From the NCBI GenBank assembly GCA_963696405.1, contig CAVOJY010000003.1, positions 248,001 through 312,000 on the forward strand: 64,000 nt of DNA, read 5' to 3'. This document shows positions 35,786 through 45,235 of the stretch, piece after piece (position 1 is the stretch's first letter; each line of letters opens with the position of its first letter). The notes beneath the pieces were generated by a model. It made no database searches and was not told where the DNA came from. It saw only the letters and a list, made by a program, of their open reading frames with translations. Made by a program: the position numbers and the translations under genes. Origin of the DNA: CAVOJY01 sp963696405 (lineage in GTDB: Bacteria > Chloroflexota > Limnocylindria > Limnocylindrales > CSP1-4).

Positions 35786-36198
35786 TCGACGTGCAGGCAA
35801 CCGGGATCGTGACGCGGGTGCCCCTGGGGGAGTGGACAGAGATAGTCGGGGCGGAGGCCGCGGCCGATCGCACTGCAGTACCACTTCAAGCTTGCCCGTC
35901 GTACTCAGGCCACGCTTGGGTGATGTCCCTACGGGCGACTCTGACCTCGGAGGACGGTCAAGGCGCGAGCGCGAGCGACAGGCGAGTGGGCATCGCTTCC
36001 CCTTTGCTCGATGGTTCGACGCGCATTCTGACGGCGATTCCAGCTGTGTGGGTTGTAGTCGCGACATCGTGAAGCGCGGGAAGCCGTAGGCCGGGAAGCC
36101 GCCGACGCGAAGGGCGACGAACGGCTGGGACCTGCCGTGCGGCGCTCCGCCTGGAGCGCGAGGTCTCGTTCGGGGATTCCTGGGCGAGGGGCCGCTGC
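35786..36198. other. Intergenic stretch without a recognisable gene
   Basis: These 413 bases lie between the DUF2252 gene and the acetyltransferase gene. Open frames up to about 90 codons exist on both strands, but none has a recognised motif or good start. I see no RNA or clear hairpin. Confidence 0.4.
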
Positions 36199-36804
36199 TC
36201 AGCGTTGTGCCGGCCGGACCAGGACCCAGACCTGCAGCCCGCCGTCAGGCGCGGTTCGGTCGCCGGCGGCCTGGAAGCCCAGGCGCTCGTAGAGGCGGCA
36301 GTTCGCTTCGTTCGAGGTTTCGACCGCCGCCGGGAGGCCGGCCTGGTCGCAGGCGGCCAGACCGGCGCGGATGACAAGCGAGGCCAAGCCCTCGCGCCGG
36401 CGGTCCGGTCGCGTGCCGACGGTCGCGAGGTACCAGTGGGGCCCGGCGGGGCGGAGCAGCGCCGTCTCCGCGTCGAGGGCGTCGACCGCCTCGAGCCGGT
36501 CACCGAAGAGGGCGGCCGATTCTTCGTTGAGACGGGTGCGAAGGACGTCGCTCATCGGGGTCCGGCCGGGCTTCACCCAGGCGGCGACCGAGCTGATGTC
36601 GTCGGTCACCCATGTGCTGCCCGCCTCGGCGCCGACCAGCCCGGCGTAGAGCAGGTGGAGGCCGCGGAGGCGTTCACGGCGGTTGTCGGCGGGAACGGCC
36701 CAGCGAGACCATTCGTAGTCGAGAAACGCGTCGGCGAGCAGGTCGGCGATCGGCCCGGCATCCTCGAAGGTCGCCAACCGAACGGCGGGGCGGGGCGCCG
36801 TCAT
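36199..36804 (-). CDS. GNAT family N-acetyltransferase
   Basis: The 201-residue protein has the GNAT core: VRLATFEDAGPIADLLADAF at the N-terminus, the acetyl-CoA motif HWYLATVGTRPDRRREGLAS (consensus RGRGLG variant), and AAVETSNEANCRLYERLGFQ typical of motif B. The final strand is LQVWVLVRP. The acceptor substrate is unknown. ATG at 36804 begins the family consensus. Confidence 0.85.
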   Translation of the reverse strand: MTAPRPAVRLATFEDAGPIADLLADAFLDYEWSRWAVPADNRRERLRGLHLLYAGLVGAEAGSTWVTDDISSVAAWVKPGRTPMSDVLRTRLNEESAALFGDRLEAVDALDAETALLRPAGPHWYLATVGTRPDRRREGLASLVIRAGLAACDQAGLPAAVETSNEANCRLYERLGFQAAGDRTAPDGGLQVWVLVRPAQR

Positions 36805-36917
36805 CGCCGGATTCTCCTACGCCGAGCGGCGCCTGTCCAACCGGGTAAGACGCCTCGATCCGCCGATTCGAGCCGGAGGGTTTGACCCGGGTAGGGGTTC
36901 GAGGAACTCGGCGGGCG

Positions 36918-37295
36918 TCATGGCGGGGATGATCGCCCGCAGTTCGAGCAGGTGAGCGTCGCCGTCACCAGGGCGTCGACTTGGGCGTCGCGCGCGAGGT
37001 CGATGAGATACTCGTCATCGGGATCGGCGCTCAGCGGCTCCGGTGACGGCGCAGGATCGGCCCGGACGACGCCCTCGCTCCGGATGAGCTCGACATAGGC
37101 GTCGGCCTCGGTTTCAGACACGTACCGGCGGAACTTGTCGCGCCGCAGCACCTCGCGCAGCTCGGCAAGCAGAAGCGGCGACGAGATGAACTCGAAGGCG
37201 CCCGAGCGGAGCTCGAGCAGGAGCTGGGCGCTCCCGCCGCCCGGGCTGATCAGCGCCGAAACGAGGACGTTGGTGTCAAGAACCGCGCGAGGCAC
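36918..37295 (-). CDS. PIN-domain toxin (VapC-like, COG1569), frameshifted C-terminus
   Basis: The PIN ribonuclease fold is evident: the first catalytic Asp in AVLDTNVLVSALISPGG, SSPLLLAELREVLRRDKFRR and SADPDDEYLIDLARDAQVD with the central acids. The read frame ends ALVTATLTCSNCGRSSPP. A one-base insertion around 36960 would instead give ALVTGDAHLLELRAIIPAMT, then PAEFLEP, the normal ending including the GD Asp, and would stop at 36817. GTG at 37295 overlaps the end of an upstream small antitoxin-like frame by about 20 bases, the common toxin-antitoxin arrangement. Confidence 0.75.
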   Translation of the reverse strand: MPRAVLDTNVLVSALISPGGGSAQLLLELRSGAFEFISSPLLLAELREVLRRDKFRRYVSETEADAYVELIRSEGVVRADPAPSPEPLSADPDDEYLIDLARDAQVDALVTATLTCSNCGRSSPP

Positions 37296-37377
37296 GCCGC
37301 TGCGCACGTACCGCGTGCGTCTCCTCCACCGCGAGCCGCATCGCCTCATCCTCGCCCAGGTCGCTGCGTGCCCACAC
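37276..37377 (-). CDS. Putative small antitoxin partner of the PIN toxin
   Basis: The frame immediately upstream of and overlapping the toxin gene encodes VWARSDLGEDEAMRLAVEET then HAVRAQRR. This is a short acidic-to-basic peptide, similar to the C-terminal arm of antitoxins paired with PIN toxins. The same frame can be read further upstream (AALRAYLGFEVIA), so the true start is uncertain; GTG at 37377 is only the nearest. There is no DNA-binding motif within this piece. Confidence 0.35.
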   Translation of the reverse strand: MWARSDLGEDEAMRLAVEETHAVRAQRRASRGS

Positions 37378-37504
37378 GGTCGCGATCACCTCAAAGCCGA
37401 GGTACGCTCGCAGAGCCGCCTTACCAAGCAGTGGTGTGAGGGATCGCTTGCGCGACTGAGGCGCTCGACATGCTCGTGGGCTCGCGTTGGCCGGACGCGT
37501 CGGG

Positions 37505-37651
37505 TCATGGCCGTTGCTCGGTGCGGGCGCTCGCGTCGAGTTTCGCTCGTAACCAGGCGGCGGCGATGTTGAGCACCTGCTCTCCCTCCCCGAGCTTCTG
37601 GAGGGCGCCGGCCCTCGCGGGCTCGACGAGGTTGCGCCACTCATCCGGCAC
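37505..37651 (-). CDS. Small hypothetical protein or gene fragment
   Basis: A 48-residue frame (GTG at 37651) reads VPDEWRNLVEPARAGALQKL then GEGEQVLNIAAAWLRAKLDA. The composition looks like real protein. The overlapping minus-strand frame just upstream contains QDLRDRVLVYALYLRLPAG, so both may belong to one decayed gene separated by a frame change near 37640. Apart from this, 37378-37847 holds nothing I recognise. Confidence 0.25.
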   Translation of the reverse strand: MPDEWRNLVEPARAGALQKLGEGEQVLNIAAAWLRAKLDASARTEQRP

Positions 37652-37847
37652 CGGCGCCAGCCGGGAGCCGGAGATAGAGCGCGTAGACCAGCACGCGGTC
37701 CCGAAGGTCCTGTCGCGTCAGGTGGGAGGTGGCCCGGGGCAACTACCTCGCAAACTGCTGCGGTGCAGCGTTCAGCTCAATTACACTGCCACGGACGCCC
37801 CACTAACCGACTTGTTTCCTCGTGGGTACTTCGGGAGATGATCGCCA

Positions 37848-39012
37848 TTGGCCAGTCAGGTCTACTTCGGTTCCCCACGCCAGGCGCGTATCGAGGCGAA
37901 CGAGACGCTGCCCGCCAAACTCGATCTCATACTGGAACGCCTGCACCTCCGCGACCGGGTGAACGGCGAGACCGTCGTGATCAAGATGCACACCGGCAAC
38001 GGGATCGGCTACTCCACCGTGCACCCCGTGTTCGTGCGGAAGGTCGTGAAGGCCGTGAAGGAAGGGGGCGGCAAGCCATTCGTCGCCGACGTCAACTGGG
38101 ACGCGCAGGGAGCCGAGGAGCGCGGCTACTCATCTGAGACCCTCGGCTGTCCCGTGTACCCGGCGGCCGGGCCAGACGACAAGTACTGCTACGAGCATGC
38201 GCGCCGATTCAAGAACATCCAGGTCTGGAAGGTGGCCGGACTCATCGAGGACGCAACCTTCTTGATCAACCTGGCGCACATCAAGGGGCACCCAAGCTGC
38301 GGCTTCGGCGGCGTCTTCAAGAACCTGGCATTGGGCTGCATGGCCGGCGAGACCCGCAGTGCCATGCACGACACCATGCAATACGACCGCTACTGGTTCG
38401 CGGACGCATTGCCCGGACGAGGCCATCCGCAAGCGGATCATCGACGCGTGCCCGTTTGAGGCTTTGGTCGAGGACAAGCTCGATGCCCGTGAGCTGCACC
38501 TCCACCCGGAGCAGTGCAACGCCTGCGGCCGGTGCCTTGAGGTGGCGCCGCCCGGCAGCCTGAAGATCGACGCGGTGAACTTCAATGCCTTCCAGGAGGC
38601 CTGCGCGATCAGCACCTCGATCTCCCTGTCAACGTTTGCTCCCGGGAAAGCTGTGCACCTCAGCCTGGCCACGCAGATGACGCCGATGTGCGACTGCTTT
38701 GGGTTCACCAGCATGCCCATCCTGCCGGACGCCGGCGTTTTCGGGTCGGACGACATCGTGGCGGTGGAGCAGGCCGCGCTGGACGTCATCGGGCAGACGC
38801 GCCTCATCGAAGAGAACGTCCCCACCTCCATGGAGGTCCACACACGCGAAGGACATCCCTTCCGTTGGCTGCACGGCCCACTTAAGGATCCCTATCTGGT
38901 CGTGGAGTACGGCGAGAAGATCGGCCTGGGTTCGCGCGAGTACGAGCTTGTCGACGTGCTGCCCGTCGCCAAGATCGAGCGCCCGGGGGTGCCATATATC
39001 GCGGCGCGGTAG
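37848..39012 (+). CDS. DUF362-type iron-sulfur protein, frameshifted in the middle
   Basis: The first part reads ETVVIKMHTGNGIGYSTVHP, AVKEGGGKPFVADVNWD and INLAHIKGHPSCGFGGVFKN; this is a DUF362 domain with its conserved H-x-K-G-H segment. At about 38400 the frame changes by one base and continues CPDEAIRKRIIDACPFEALV, then a ferredoxin-like CNACGRCLEVAPP and a C-terminal domain ending PYIAAR. Together they make one protein of about 387 residues. TTG at 37848 has GGGAG about ten bases upstream. Members bind [4Fe-4S] clusters; several are linked to corrinoid activation or redox chemistry. The next gene encodes a corrinoid-related domain. Confidence 0.8.
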
Positions 39013-39213
39013 CCCGGCCCGTCGGCGGGCGAGACCTCGTTCCTTGGAGCCATTGGATCATCGTGCCAGCGGCGCCCTTCCCAGGCTTCGTCGCGAACGG
39101 CAGCTGCCCTCGCCGCTGGCGGGCTCGCGGGCCCCAGACCTTGATCCCTGCGTTACCGCACCGCGTGCCCCGAAAACGGCCTGAGACGAGCGCGCGCTTG
39201 TCGTGGCCGTTGG

Positions 39214-39933
39214 TCACGCTGGTGTCGTGCGAGCGTAGCGGGTAGCCCAGAGATCCGGAGTGAACGGCGCACGGCGCCCCACGCAGATCTCGCGAGGGCA
39301 GAGCTGGCAGCTCTCGAAGGCGACCTCTGTCGGGTAGCGGATGCCGGAGGCACTCTTGGTGGGCTGCATGAGCAGATGCTCGGTCAACTGAACGCCGATG
39401 CGTTGCTCCTCGCCCCGGAACAGGTCGAACAGGGCGCGTTGCTGCTCGATCGGCCAGTCCTCGAGGGAGCCCGGGTTCATGCTTGCCGTTGGGCCGAGTG
39501 CGTATGTCTCCTCGAGGTGGCTGGTCAGTGCCTCGGCCCCTTGCTGCAGCGCGATCTCGCTGATCGCCTGCGCCCAGTACTCTCGCAGCAGGTCCGCTTG
39601 CGAACGTGTCCAGTCGTGGAGTTCGTGGCCGCAGGTGACGAGGTAGGGGAACACGCGGTAGGTGCCATCCAGGTTCACCCGCAGGACCTTGGACGTCAAC
39701 CGGACTCCATCCACATCGACCCAGTCGTCTCCCCGTTCGCTCACGAAGCTCACGGCGTAGAGCGCCCGGGGACGGCCGATACGGTGGGCCTCGTCGATCA
39801 GCCGGACCAGCTCGTCGGCATCCTCACCCACGACTGCAGCGTTGGACGGCTGCACGAGGTCGGCGACCTCAACACGGAAGGGGATCCTGTCGAGAATCTG
39901 CGGTGCGGCAGAAGCGATCAGAGTCTCGTCCAA
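39214..39933 (-). CDS. Methionine-synthase activation-domain-like (corrinoid-related) protein
   Basis: The 239-residue protein resembles the vitamin B12-dependent methionine synthase activation domain as a stand-alone protein: LVTCGHELHDWTRSQADLLR, TASMNPGSLEDWPIEQQRAL, GVQLTEHLLMQPTKSASGIR and a Cys-bearing tail FESCQLCPREICVGRRAPF. The MNPGSL...W...QQ..LF pattern corresponds to the SAM-binding part of MetH. The likely start is TTG at 39933 behind AGGAGG. It faces the DUF362 Fe-S gene, suggesting a shared role in reductive reactivation of a corrinoid protein. Confidence 0.75.
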   Translation of the reverse strand: MDETLIASAAPQILDRIPFRVEVADLVQPSNAAVVGEDADELVRLIDEAHRIGRPRALYAVSFVSERGDDWVDVDGVRLTSKVLRVNLDGTYRVFPYLVTCGHELHDWTRSQADLLREYWAQAISEIALQQGAEALTSHLEETYALGPTASMNPGSLEDWPIEQQRALFDLFRGEEQRIGVQLTEHLLMQPTKSASGIRYPTEVAFESCQLCPREICVGRRAPFTPDLWATRYARTTPA

Positions 39934-40223
39934 CAGCGTCGTCGTCCTCCTGCCCGCGGGGGGGCCGGTTCGGTGACTTGCCCACACATGGTCGGAGTAA
40001 CCGACGGACCGTGCCAAGAGCCATTACGCCCGGCAGTCTCGCGGGCCACAGCGTCAACGAGCTTGGGGCGGCAGAGGACGGGTGGCACTTGGGGCCGTTT
40101 GGCTGTTGCGCGGTGGTCGTGCGACGCTCGATGCTCGTCGTGTGATCGGGCGTCGGGGAGGGCGTTCGGAGGTTCGCCCGTCGCGGCGCCTGTCGTGATG
40201 ACACCCATCGGGAGGACCGTCCG

Positions 40224-41173
40224 ATGCCCGGGACCGCGCCCCTCCTCGAATGCCGCGACCTGCGGAAGCGCTTCGGCGACCGGACCGCCGTCGACGGCAT
40301 CAGCTTCACGATCTCGCCCGGAGAGACCTACGGCCTGCTGGGTCCCAACGGCGCCGGCAAGACCACGACCATCTCGATGGTCTGCGGGCTTCTCCGGCGC
40401 GACGGCGGCGAGGTCATCGTCGACGGCAAGCCGATCGACATCGACGCGACCGACGCGAAGGCCGCGATCGGCTACGTGCCCCAGGACCTGGCGATCTACC
40501 CGGACCTGTCGGCTCGCGAGAACCTGCGCTTCTTCGGCCGGCTCGAGCGGCTGTCGGGGAAGCTGCTCGACCAGCGCGTGGCGGAGGTCCTGGAGCTCAT
40601 CGGGCTGACCGATCGTGCCGGCGACCGGACGGAGAGCTACTCGGGAGGGATGAAGCGCCGGCTCAACATCGGCATGGGCCTGCTCCACCATCCGAAGCTG
40701 CTCGTCCTCGACGAGCCGACGGTCGGCGTGGATCCCCAGAGCCGCAACGCGATCCTCTCCAGCATCGCCGACCTGGAGCAGGAGGGCATGGCGATCCTGT
40801 ACACCACCCACTACATGGAGGAGGCCGAGCGCCTCTGCGACCGGATCGGGATCATCGACGAGGGCCGCATCCGGGCCGAGGGGACGCGGCGGGAGCTGGT
40901 GGCCCTGATCGGCCAGAAGGACCGCGTCACGCTCGTGGCCGGCGGCACGCTGGGGCCGGCGACGGAAGCGCTCCGACGGCTCGAGCGGGTCGAGCAGGTC
41001 ACGCGCAGCCGACGGGCATCTCGAGCTGCTGGTGACCGAGGCCCGCAGCCTGCTGCCGCGCGATCCTCGAGACGGCCGCCACAGCCGGGGTCGCCGTCCG
41101 GTCCGTGGAGGTGGTGGAGCCAGACCTCGAGGCCGTCTTCCTCCATCTCACCGGCAAGGCCCTGCGGGACTGA
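40224..41173 (+). CDS. ABC exporter ATP-binding subunit, with two frameshifts near the C-terminus
   Basis: The ATPase of an ABC-2 type exporter has Walker A GLLGPNGAGKTTT, the signature ESYSGGMKRRLNIGMGLLHH, Walker B LLVLDEPTVGVDPQS and the switch His in YTTHYMEE. The C-terminal part is normal only if one extra base is skipped at about 40998-41010 and another at about 41064-41070. It then reads DGHLELLVTEARSLLPR, ILETAATAGVAVRSVEVVE and PDLEAVFLHLTGKALRD, stopping at 41173. Unskipped, the frame runs on into the permease and looks like a 713-residue fusion with a nonsense Arg/Ser-rich joint. ATG at 40224 follows GGGAGGA. Confidence 0.88.
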
Positions 41174-41183
41174 GGACGCCGCC

Positions 41184-42365
41184 GTGCGCGCCGCGCTCGT
41201 CATCGCAGGCAAGGACCTCCGCCAGAAGATCCGCGACCGCTCGGCCATCATCCTCTCGGTCGTCGCACCGTTCTGCCTGGCCGCCCTCTTCTCGATGATG
41301 ATCCCGGGGCAGGACTCGTTCCACGCCTCGTACGCTTACGTCGACCTCGACGGCGGTCCGATCGCCAGGGCGCTCGTCGACGGCCCGCTGGCCGGCCTTG
41401 CGGGCTCGAACGTCGCGACCATCAGCGCGGTCACGAGCGAGGACGAGGCGCGCTCCCAGGTGGAGGCGGGCACCGTCGACGCTGCCGTGGTGATCCCGGC
41501 CGGGTTCTCGGCGGCCGTGCAGGCCGGGCAGGCGGCCGAACTGAAGGTCGTGGCCAGTGGCGGCGAGGTTCTCTCGGGCCAGGTGCTGCGCTCGGTGCTG
41601 ACGTCCTTCGGCAGCCAGGTGGAGGGAGTGCAGCTCGCGGTCACGACCGTGCTGGCGTCGACCGGGGCCCCGCCGGATCCGTCGCTGGCCGCCGAGCTCG
41701 CGGCGCAGGCGGTGGCCCTGCCCGAGCCCGTCGCTCTCACGGAGGCGCGCACGGAGGACAGGGTCGCCTCGTCGAGAACCTATTACGGCGCCGCGATGGC
41801 CGTGCTCTTCGTGTTCTTCGCCGCCCAGTTCGGCGTCGTGAGCTTGCTGGCGGAGCGCCGGAACGGCACCCTCGCCCGGATGCTGGCCGCGCCGATCACG
41901 GCTCGGACCGTGCTGGTCGGCAAGGTCCTCGTGAGCATCGTCCTTGCGGTCGTGTCGATGTCGATCATCGTGTTTGGCACGACCCTGCTCCTGGGGGCCA
42001 GCTGGGGTGATCCCCTCGCGGTCGCCGCGCTCGTCGTCGCCACCTCGCTGGCGGCCAGCGGGATCGCCCTCCTCGTGGTCGGCTTCGCCCGGACCGAGGA
42101 CCAGGCCGGGAGCCTGACGGCGATCGTGGCGATGACCCTCGCGGTGCTCGGCGGGTCGTTCTTCCAGATGTCCCAGGCGCCCGAGGGCCTGGCGACGCTG
42201 AGTGTGCTGACTCCGCACTGGTGGTTCCTCCGCGGCGTCGACGACCTGGCATCGGGTGGCGGCATCATGCTCGTCGCGCCGTCGCTTGCCGTCCTCCTGG
42301 GGATCGCCGTCGTCAGCGGCGGGCTCGGTCTCTTGCGCGCCCGAAGGGTGGTGACGGGCCGATGA
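41184..42365 (+). CDS. ABC-2 type exporter permease, first subunit
   Basis: The 393-residue protein has an N-terminal membrane helix (IILSVVAPFCLAALFSMM), a large extracytoplasmic domain (residues 45-190) and five C-terminal helices. Conserved elements are FGVVSLLAERRNGTLARMLA and LTPHWWFLRGVDDLASGG, as in YhgE/DrrB-like exporters. The natural start is GTG at 41184, ten bases after the ATPase stop. It overlaps the next permease gene by ATGA. Confidence 0.88.
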   Translation: MRAALVIAGKDLRQKIRDRSAIILSVVAPFCLAALFSMMIPGQDSFHASYAYVDLDGGPIARALVDGPLAGLAGSNVATISAVTSEDEARSQVEAGTVDAAVVIPAGFSAAVQAGQAAELKVVASGGEVLSGQVLRSVLTSFGSQVEGVQLAVTTVLASTGAPPDPSLAAELAAQAVALPEPVALTEARTEDRVASSRTYYGAAMAVLFVFFAAQFGVVSLLAERRNGTLARMLAAPITARTVLVGKVLVSIVLAVVSMSIIVFGTTLLLGASWGDPLAVAALVVATSLAASGIALLVVGFARTEDQAGSLTAIVAMTLAVLGGSFFQMSQAPEGLATLSVLTPHWWFLRGVDDLASGGGIMLVAPSLAVLLGIAVVSGGLGLLRARRVVTGR

Positions 42366-43525
42366 CGATGCTGACAATCGCCCGCGTCAACCTGGTCCGC
42401 CTGCTTCGCGACCGGATGGGCCTCTTCTTCATCTTCCTGCTCCCGGCCGTTCTGATCGTGGTGCTCGGCACCGCCTACGGCGGGCGGGTCGCGCCGCGCC
42501 TTGGCGTGGTCTCCGCCGGCAGCGGGGCCCTCGGCCAGGAGCTCCTCGACGCGATCGGTTCAGGGGACATGCTCCTGGAGATCAAGGTGCTCCAGACCGA
42601 CGAGCAGCTGATCGACGGGATCGAGTCCGGCACGCTCGAGATGGGGATGCGGATCCCGGACGGCTACGACGCTACCCTGCGGAGTGGAACGGCTGCGACG
42701 ATCGCGCTCTTCGGCCGCCCGGAGGGTGCGCTCTCGGCTCTCCGCGAGGGCGTCGCCTCGGCCGTGGCGGAGCAGTCGGCCCGGCTGCGGGCTGCCCGCC
42801 TGGCGGTGCTGCGGGGTGCCGCGCCGTTCGATGTTGCTCTGGCGAACGCCGCGGCGGCGCAAGGGCGGCTGCCCGGGGTGTCGGTCGCGGTCACTACGAT
42901 CGGCGAGGGCATCTTCCCCGAGGGCACCGGCGCCTTCCAGCCCGGCGCCCAGAGCCAGCTCGTGTTGTTCATGTTCCTGACATCGATGACCGCGGCGACG
43001 CAGCTCATCCTGAGCCGCCAGCTCGGAGTCTCTCGCCGCATGGTGTCGACGCCCACCCCGATCCGCACCATCGTCGTCGGGGAGATGCTCGGTCGCTTCG
43101 GGGTGGCGATGATCCAGGGCCTGTTCATCGTCCTGCTCTCGGCGCTCCTCTTCGGGGTCTCCTGGGGTGACCCGTTCGCGGCAAGCCTCGTTGTCGTCAT
43201 GTTCGCGCTCGTCGGCACGGGGGCGGCGATGGTGGTCGGGGTCTTCTCGAACAACGCGGACCAGGCCGGGACGATCGGGGTCTTCGCCGGCATGGCGCTC
43301 GGCGCGCTCGGCGGCGCGATGGTCCCTCTCGAGATCTTCGGCGAGCCGATGCGCTCCATCGCGATGCTGACCCCGCACGCCTGGGCCATGCAGGGGCTGC
43401 GGGAGGTCGCGCTGCGCGGCGGGGGCATCGTCGACATCCTGGTCCCGCTGGCCGTGCTGGGGCTCTTCGCGGCGGCCCTTCTGACGCTCGGCGTGTGGCG
43501 CTTCAGGCGGCTCCTCGCCTCCTGA
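42362..43525 (+). CDS. ABC-2 type exporter permease, second subunit
   Basis: The 387-residue paralogue of the preceding permease has the same layout: an N-terminal helix (FFIFLLPAVLIVVLG), an outside domain, and five helices with ILSRQLGVSRRMVSTPTPIR (the elbow helix) and LTPHAWAMQGLREVALRGGG. The two permeases and one ATPase form a heterodimeric exporter. The substrate may be a drug, lipid or peptide and is not predictable. ATG at 42362 overlaps the upstream stop. Confidence 0.88.
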   Translation: MTMLTIARVNLVRLLRDRMGLFFIFLLPAVLIVVLGTAYGGRVAPRLGVVSAGSGALGQELLDAIGSGDMLLEIKVLQTDEQLIDGIESGTLEMGMRIPDGYDATLRSGTAATIALFGRPEGALSALREGVASAVAEQSARLRAARLAVLRGAAPFDVALANAAAAQGRLPGVSVAVTTIGEGIFPEGTGAFQPGAQSQLVLFMFLTSMTAATQLILSRQLGVSRRMVSTPTPIRTIVVGEMLGRFGVAMIQGLFIVLLSALLFGVSWGDPFAASLVVVMFALVGTGAAMVVGVFSNNADQAGTIGVFAGMALGALGGAMVPLEIFGEPMRSIAMLTPHAWAMQGLREVALRGGGIVDILVPLAVLGLFAAALLTLGVWRFRRLLAS

Positions 43526-43562
43526 AACGGGGCGTCCGCAAAGCAGGGCGCGCGGCCGCCAC

Positions 43563-45014
43563 CTACTCCTCGAAGTAGGCCTCGAGTCGACCCTGTCGGA
43601 CGGCCTCGATCAGGCTGGCATGGTCCCGCTCGTTCTGATCGGCGTAGGCGACGGCGAAATCGGCGATGGCCTCCGCGAGCGCCGGGCCCTTGCCGATGTA
43701 GCCCGCGATGATCGCCGGGTCGCCCGAGCGGGCGTGGGCGGCGGCGAGAGCCCACGCGCAGTTGCGGGCGAAGCCGAGCATGTTCGCCGGGGTGAAGATC
43801 TCGACCATCGGCCGGACCTTGACATCACGAAGCTGACGAACGTAGTAGTGACGCCCCCGGACCCCGACCATGTGACCGAGGAAGATGTCGCTCGCCGCCT
43901 GCATCAGCCGCTGCCCGAACACGACACGCTCGCCGTTCGAGGCGAACGGGCTCGCGCCAACGTACGGTTCGAGCACCGACGGAGCCACCTGCTTCACCTG
44001 CAGGAACAGGGCGTCGCCCTCCGAGGCGAAGAAGAGGCCGATGGCGCAGAGGCAACCCACGCTCCCCACGCCGACGACCTTCATGGCCACGTCGGCCAGT
44101 TCGTAGCGGTCGTAGAGGACCCGGCGCTCGGGCGGCAGGGACTCGCGGTAGAGGCTGAAGTTCGCCGTGATCACGTCGCGGAACTCCGGGTCGTCCTCCT
44201 CGTCCGGGTGGTAGACGAGAGGCGGTGCGTCCTTGATGCGGGGCTTGCCGCCGATCATGTGACCCAGCCTGACAAACTCCGCCGCGGCATCCCGCTGCAG
44301 CGCCTTCTCCAGGACCTGCTCGCGCCGCCGCTTGAGGACCGCGTCCTCGGTCAGGCCGATCAGATCCCGGTAGTCAAGGTACGAATACCAGGCGTCGATG
44401 GCACGCATCGCGGCCAGCTCGGTGAGTCGCCTGGCGTAGAAGCGGACGACGCCCTTCGCGGCCTCGCGGCAGTCCGCCGCCTTGTGGCCGTTCGCACGGC
44501 CGGCGATGACGAAGCTGGCGGCGAGGCGCTTCAGGTCCCACTCCCAGGGAGCCGGGAAGGTCTCGTCGAAATCGTTGATGTCGAAGATGATCTGGCGTTC
44601 CGGTGTGGCGAACGCACCGAAGTTCAGCAGATGGCTGTCACCGCAGGCCTGGACCGCGTACCCGGTGGATGGAGTGGTCGCCAGGTCGGACGCCATGACC
44701 GGGGTCGCGCCACGGAAGAACCCGAAGGGCGACGCCAGCATGCGGCCGTGCCGGATGGGCAGAAGGCGTTCCAGGCGACCCTGGCCGGACGTGATGAGGA
44801 GATCGATCGGGTCCGGACGGTCCGCAGGTGGCTGCCAGCCGGCATGATGCTCGCGCGGACACATCACTCGGAGAGCCCGGCCAACCTCGCGGCGCGCCTT
44901 CTGCGTGTGCAGGTACGGTGGCTTGCCGAGGTAGGCCGGCTGGATCGGAGGCTTGGCAAAGACGGCCGTGGCGGAGGTACCGCTGGCCGGGTCGGTCGCG
45001 TCCGACGATGTCAC
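43563..45014 (-). CDS. DUF2252 family protein (second copy)
   Basis: The 483-residue protein shares all family blocks with the copy at 34.4 kb: RHGRMLASPFGFFRGATPVM, AVQACGDSHLLNFGAFATPE, IIFDINDFDETFPAPWEWDL, KRLAASFVIAG and AMKVVGVGSVGCLCAIGLFF. It has a longer N-terminus and an insert with an acidic run (HPDEEDDPEFRD). The start is GTG at 45014. It converges on the exporter operon. Substrate unknown. Confidence 0.88.
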   Translation of the reverse strand: MTSSDATDPASGTSATAVFAKPPIQPAYLGKPPYLHTQKARREVGRALRVMCPREHHAGWQPPADRPDPIDLLITSGQGRLERLLPIRHGRMLASPFGFFRGATPVMASDLATTPSTGYAVQACGDSHLLNFGAFATPERQIIFDINDFDETFPAPWEWDLKRLAASFVIAGRANGHKAADCREAAKGVVRFYARRLTELAAMRAIDAWYSYLDYRDLIGLTEDAVLKRRREQVLEKALQRDAAAEFVRLGHMIGGKPRIKDAPPLVYHPDEEDDPEFRDVITANFSLYRESLPPERRVLYDRYELADVAMKVVGVGSVGCLCAIGLFFASEGDALFLQVKQVAPSVLEPYVGASPFASNGERVVFGQRLMQAASDIFLGHMVGVRGRHYYVRQLRDVKVRPMVEIFTPANMLGFARNCAWALAAAHARSGDPAIIAGYIGKGPALAEAIADFAVAYADQNERDHASLIEAVRQGRLEAYFEE

Positions 45015-45235
45015 GGTCCCATCCTCCGTTCACGCGGGCTGCCGGATCGGGAGCCCACGAATGCTCGAGCTGCCAGGAATGCTCGTGCTATTGTGCCTGG
45101 CTCGTCCGCCAGAAGATGGTCATGAGGATACCGTCCTGGAGGTATCGACGCGGAGATTCGTGACAGCGTCGTGCGGGGTGGAGCAGCGGCGCGTGTGGAT
45201 CCCGCCCGGCTTCGTTTGTTCGGGGCGACGCTGCG

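Noticed and set aside
40224..42365. A 713-residue ABC ATPase-permease fusion
   Set aside because: The joint is Arg/Ser-rich nonsense, and the true ATPase C-terminus is legible across two one-base shifts with its own stop at 41173. The permease has its own GTG start.
43620..45125. Plus-strand open frame of about 500 codons opposite the second DUF2252 gene
   Set aside because: It is a mirror of the conserved gene on the other strand with no protein-like motifs.
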